A DNA stretch of 7,359 nucleotides from an uncultured Prevotellaceae bacterium (GTDB taxonomy: Bacteria > Bacteroidota > Bacteroidia > Bacteroidales > Bacteroidaceae): the NCBI GenBank assembly GCA_902803455.1, contig CADCQC010000007.1, positions 1 through 7,359 of the forward strand. Direction: 5' to 3'. The position numbers were made by a program, and so were the translations under genes. The notes below the pieces were generated by a model. That model made no database searches and was not told where the DNA came from. It saw nothing but the letters and a program-made list of their open reading frames with translations. This document shows positions 5,801 to 7,359 of the stretch, one piece after another; position 1 is the stretch's first letter, and every line of letters starts with the position of its first letter.

Positions 5801-7112
5801 GCCACGCTCTAAAAACTTAACGGGTGGACGTACCATCTGTGCACCGACTACTACAACCGACTTCGGTTATGTGTTCGACAACTGTAAGGTGGTTGACCTC
5901 GCAAATGGACAGGGTGACTGGAACTTCGGACGTACATGGCAGAATGATCCTATCGCCGTATACCTGAACACTACCCTCGATGACAATGCTGCTAATACAC
6001 TCATCAGTTCACGATGGATAGAGAAGGGTATGAATACTAGAGACCCGAAAGTGTTTGGTGAGTATGGCACAAAGAATGCGGCAGGAGATAACATTACACC
6101 TGCTTCCAATATCATCACTTCGTATAAAGGTCAATTCGAGACTATCCTGACTGCAGAACAGGCTGACGCTTATGCCTACGACAAGATGTTTACCAACTGG
6201 GATCCTGCCAGTCTTACCATACAGAAAGATGCGCCCAATGCATCCTATAAGGATGGTGTGGTCACTTGGGAACCTGTGGAGGGTGCCATCGCTTATGCCG
6301 TCTTCAAGAATGGTGAGTTCGTGGCTGTCGTCGAGGACGGAAACAGTTATCCTATCGAAATCGGTGATGGTGATGAACTGACCATCCGCAGCGCCAATAC
6401 CATGGGTGGCTTCGGACAGGAGAGCAAAGTTGAATTAACAAAATCCCTGCTCTTGGATGAGAACCTGGAGAATGAGATTCCTGCAGAGGGTGCCTTCTTC
6501 AATGAGGTGTCTACCATTCGCACCCTTAAGGGTGGTATCTGGAACACCTTCTGCCTGCCATTCGAAGTATCTGAGAATGTCTTGGCTGCTGAGCCTTTCA
6601 ATGGCGCAGTCGTCATGGAACTTTCTGGGGCTACATTTGATGATGTTGCCAATAGTCAGGATATCACCTTTACTCAGGTGACTGCCATGGAGGCTGGTAA
6701 ACCGTATGTCATCAAGGTTGATGCTGATGTGGTGAATCCCATATTCTATGACGTGACTATCGGCGCTAAGGAGCCTATCATGGTCAGTGCCGGTAACTGC
6801 AAGATGGTGGGTGTCTATAGTCCATACGACTTTGCTGCGGCCGACGAGAATATCTTCATCCTCACCGCTGCCAATAAGTTCAGCTATATCGGACAGGCTG
6901 GTACCATGAAGGGTATGCGTGCCTTCTTCGACCTCAACGGGGCGGATCCTTCGTCAAATATTGTCATGACCTTCAACGGTCTTGACGGCATCACTACCAT
7001 CAATGCTGACAACAACACAAGGGGCAGGATCTATGACTTACAGGGTCGCCAACTCAACAGCGTGCCGCAAAAGGGCATCTATATTATGAATGGACAAAAG
7101 TTTGTGAAATAA
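2898..7112 (+). CDS. Large secreted multidomain pectinesterase (carbohydrate esterase family 8)
   Basis: This 1404-residue extracytoplasmic enzyme should remove methyl esters from homogalacturonan, preparing pectin for lyases and hydrolases. Residues 1-24 are a Sec signal peptide (likely cleavage VNA/DP; no lipobox). Two related beta-rich domains follow at about 29-156 and 162-296; each contains a ST(K/E)D(V/I)VTV-GFP-YS block. A third beta-rich region is at about 310-490. A fourth, about 495-655, ends in an InlB-repeat-like segment (TYYDTDN...GYKVRGWF). A fifth, about 661-783, is perhaps carbohydrate-binding. The right-handed beta-helix catalytic domain spans about 787-1105. It shows SYQDTYY (Asp928), HGTVDFLCGGGDV (nucleophile Asp950) and GRTW (Arg1012), so the core catalytic residues are present. 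Arg905 occupies the usual first oxyanion Gln position. An Fn3-like segment (about 1110-1180), a WNTFCLPFEVS-containing domain and a C-terminal tail (about 1376-1404, YDLQGRQL...KGIYIMNGQKFVK) finish the protein. CE8 catalytic domains are only about 300-350 residues. Accessory domain limits are approximate. No SusC/SusD pair is in view. Confidence 0.93.
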   Translation: MRKLLSMKLGVLCLMLMAALVVNADPVTAKWDFKNDIPQGIRTNTNYQGVEADIESDVSDIVMHVDAKNGKLYCVGRDNAQMNPGTVLQVPVFSTKDVVTVEGFPGYSHFAVGGEENVSEVVAHTATAAEVKQGFVEVTATAGNNYIYCVTVEIAKMPAKDVIGTWDYSNSTVMNQTMALSTSTTEGGVDAIENNGLVMMVAANGVQFRNNGKNIQVRKGAVFKVPVKSTEDIVTVFGFPSYSYYTIGSSTEEITNTNSNPSTTYQAKNGDVAQGYVAITSTNDNNYFLSISVVQKAQEEKEVLENVETVATFPFDLGTEGQTANFGDAADYFLSSKVTYGEKLTLKGLSNGSGLNQTYFDPVERINNATADNAVKFLIQPNYGLTFTPVSVEFKTTRYGTDNGLIDVAWINPDGSTVELAKSVKPNRNSGTNPANSDEEGLKYSTLSYNVEGATPAEGTCGLQINIHSLQNGKQIGFCDIVIKGLLNGQELEVPILGGFSANGVDYVADNVFEGYEGTIEISKAEEMISASNPLSNVTAITGEIGEITYAGNNTQCDVTIPVSLGTVAVDYVVHFVQKPDFILTYYDTDNTIMGTQAVEKDAAIGAFSIDYTTATAMEGYKVRGWFVKASGGQKYTTADIVTKDLSLYAYATEIEEPSDFKKYDFDLTSNLFYPEDHEAFASVGTGYWHDVQHGWAFHNNDRIELLVGKKANISLATCKYGDKTAELVFKKADGTEIKRINAVSEGDGEISTVQYEGEEGKLYIDVESSGEIYIHSIRIVNCNQINYANQGNWYFVSPGSAESLLEVIDIVNGVNSDKNAERSYIFLPDGTYDLGFTTLTAISGHNISLIGQSMEKTIIKNAPHYTEEGIGTTATLLNSGQNLYIQDITLKNGLDYYAAGDAGRAVCFQDRGDRAIFKYVTMLSYQDTYYSQNTKQSYWEDCDVHGTVDFLCGGGDVRFQNTTLSLEPRSKNLTGGRTICAPTTTTDFGYVFDNCKVVDLANGQGDWNFGRTWQNDPIAVYLNTTLDDNAANTLISSRWIEKGMNTRDPKVFGEYGTKNAAGDNITPASNIITSYKGQFETILTAEQADAYAYDKMFTNWDPASLTIQKDAPNASYKDGVVTWEPVEGAIAYAVFKNGEFVAVVEDGNSYPIEIGDGDELTIRSANTMGGFGQESKVELTKSLLLDENLENEIPAEGAFFNEVSTIRTLKGGIWNTFCLPFEVSENVLAAEPFNGAVVMELSGATFDDVANSQDITFTQVTAMEAGKPYVIKVDADVVNPIFYDVTIGAKEPIMVSAGNCKMVGVYSPYDFAAADENIFILTAANKFSYIGQAGTMKGMRAFFDLNGADPSSNIVMTFNGLDGITTINADNNTRGRIYDLQGRQLNSVPQKGIYIMNGQKFVK
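5256..6212 (+). other. CE8 pectin methylesterase catalytic domain within the large protein
   Basis: These bases encode residues of about 787-1105. The domain opens with a strand-rich segment (FVSPG...SYIFLPDGTYDLG) typical of the start of the beta-helix. It then carries the three diagnostic blocks: QDT (927-929), GTVDF (947-951) and GRTW (1011-1014). The GGGDV variant after GTVDF is the form I associate with Bacteroidetes enzymes rather than plant FGNA-type ones (recollection). It ends near WDPASL. Confidence 0.85.
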
Positions 7113-7133
7113 CATCAATTATAAGAACCTACG

Positions 7134-7298
7134 ATGAAAAAGATTTATTTTGCACCTTCCGTCAAAGTGAAGGTAATGACCACACAAACCATCCTCGCTG
7201 CTTCTGGTGAAGGGGAGAATGATTACACCATCGGCTCGAAGGATCTGGGTATCTTTGGTGAGGCTCCTAATGGGGCCAGCCCTGAAGATGCTGTTTAA
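7134..7298 (+). CDS. Small hypothetical Bacteroidales-type protein of 54 residues
   Basis: The frame from ATG at 7134 to TAA at 7296-7298 encodes a 54-residue protein starting MKKIYFAPSVKVKVMTTQTILAASG. It continues as an acidic, Gly/Asp/Ser-rich tail that ends PEDAV. The beginning, with a lysine pair, an aromatic-x-P block, a basic-hydrophobic stretch and then 'ILAASG', matches a style of short proteins I know from Prevotella and Bacteroides, usually annotated hypothetical. It has no clear signal peptide or membrane segment: the hydrophobic part is short and interrupted by Lys and Thr. It starts 21 bases after the pectinesterase stop with no promoter between, so it is probably on the same mRNA. 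Its function is unknown. I am fairly confident that it is translated, given the clean start, the position and the family-like N terminus. Confidence 0.7.
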   Translation: MKKIYFAPSVKVKVMTTQTILAASGEGENDYTIGSKDLGIFGEAPNGASPEDAV

Positions 7299-7302
7299 CA
7301 AA

Positions 7303-7351
7303 ACAGATTTCTTTAATCATAAGAGACACAGATTTCTCTGATCATAAGAGA
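7303..7351. repeat. Two copies of a 25-bp tandem repeat at the right edge
   Basis: Units at 7303-7326 and 7328-7351 agree at 22 of 24 positions, with one spacer base between them (period 25). The shared core is ACAGATTTCT-T-ATCATAAGAGA. Each unit can fold into a five-pair stem closed by TCT(T/C)T and AGAGA around a 7-base loop. It lies immediately after the small gene's stop, and the window ends 8 bases later, so more copies could follow. Confidence 0.75.
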
Positions 7352-7359
7352 GGTGTGCA

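Noticed and set aside
7119..7301. A 60-codon minus-strand frame over the small gene
   Set aside because: The plus-strand frame has a family-like start, good spacing to the upstream gene and no competing signals; the reverse frame has none.

Overview
The window looks like chromosomal DNA from a Bacteroidales bacterium, most likely Prevotella or a close relative. The evidence is: promoter elements of the Bacteroidetes type (TAnnTTTG) upstream of three transcription units; little Shine-Dalgarno signal at the starts; a very large secreted pectinesterase with the C-terminal tail style common in Prevotella exported proteins; and a short 'MKKIYFAPSVKV...' protein of a kind often seen in Bacteroidales. 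The genus is inferred from style, not from a marker gene. I see no phage, integrase, insertion sequence, CRISPR array, tRNA or rRNA.

Layout. On the minus strand (1175 to 1) a compact operon runs tatA, tatC, and then a secreted protein with 17-residue repeats that is cut by the left edge. tatA and tatC overlap by ATGA, and only two bases separate tatC from the third gene. TatA and TatC would form a minimal twin-arginine translocase; no tatB is visible. On the plus strand, a divergent promoter region (about 1176-1313) drives a PAP2-type membrane phosphatase (1314-1994). trmO, a tRNA methyltransferase for t6A37 (2036-2713), follows 41 bases later and is probably co-transcribed.

After a 184-base intergenic region comes a 1404-residue secreted multidomain pectin methylesterase of the CE8 type (2898-7112). 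That region holds a promoter with a ten-T spacer tract, a possible 12-codon leader ORF and a perfect 7-bp hairpin. A 54-residue hypothetical protein (7134-7298) lies 21 bases after the esterase. The right edge holds two copies of a 25-bp tandem repeat, each able to form a small hairpin.

Most of the content is recognisable. The parts that deserve a second look are the pectinesterase leader, the many accessory domains and altered oxyanion-site residue of the pectinesterase, the small protein behind it, the repeat protein behind tatC, and the edge repeat. Nothing here is clearly a new defence or mobile system.
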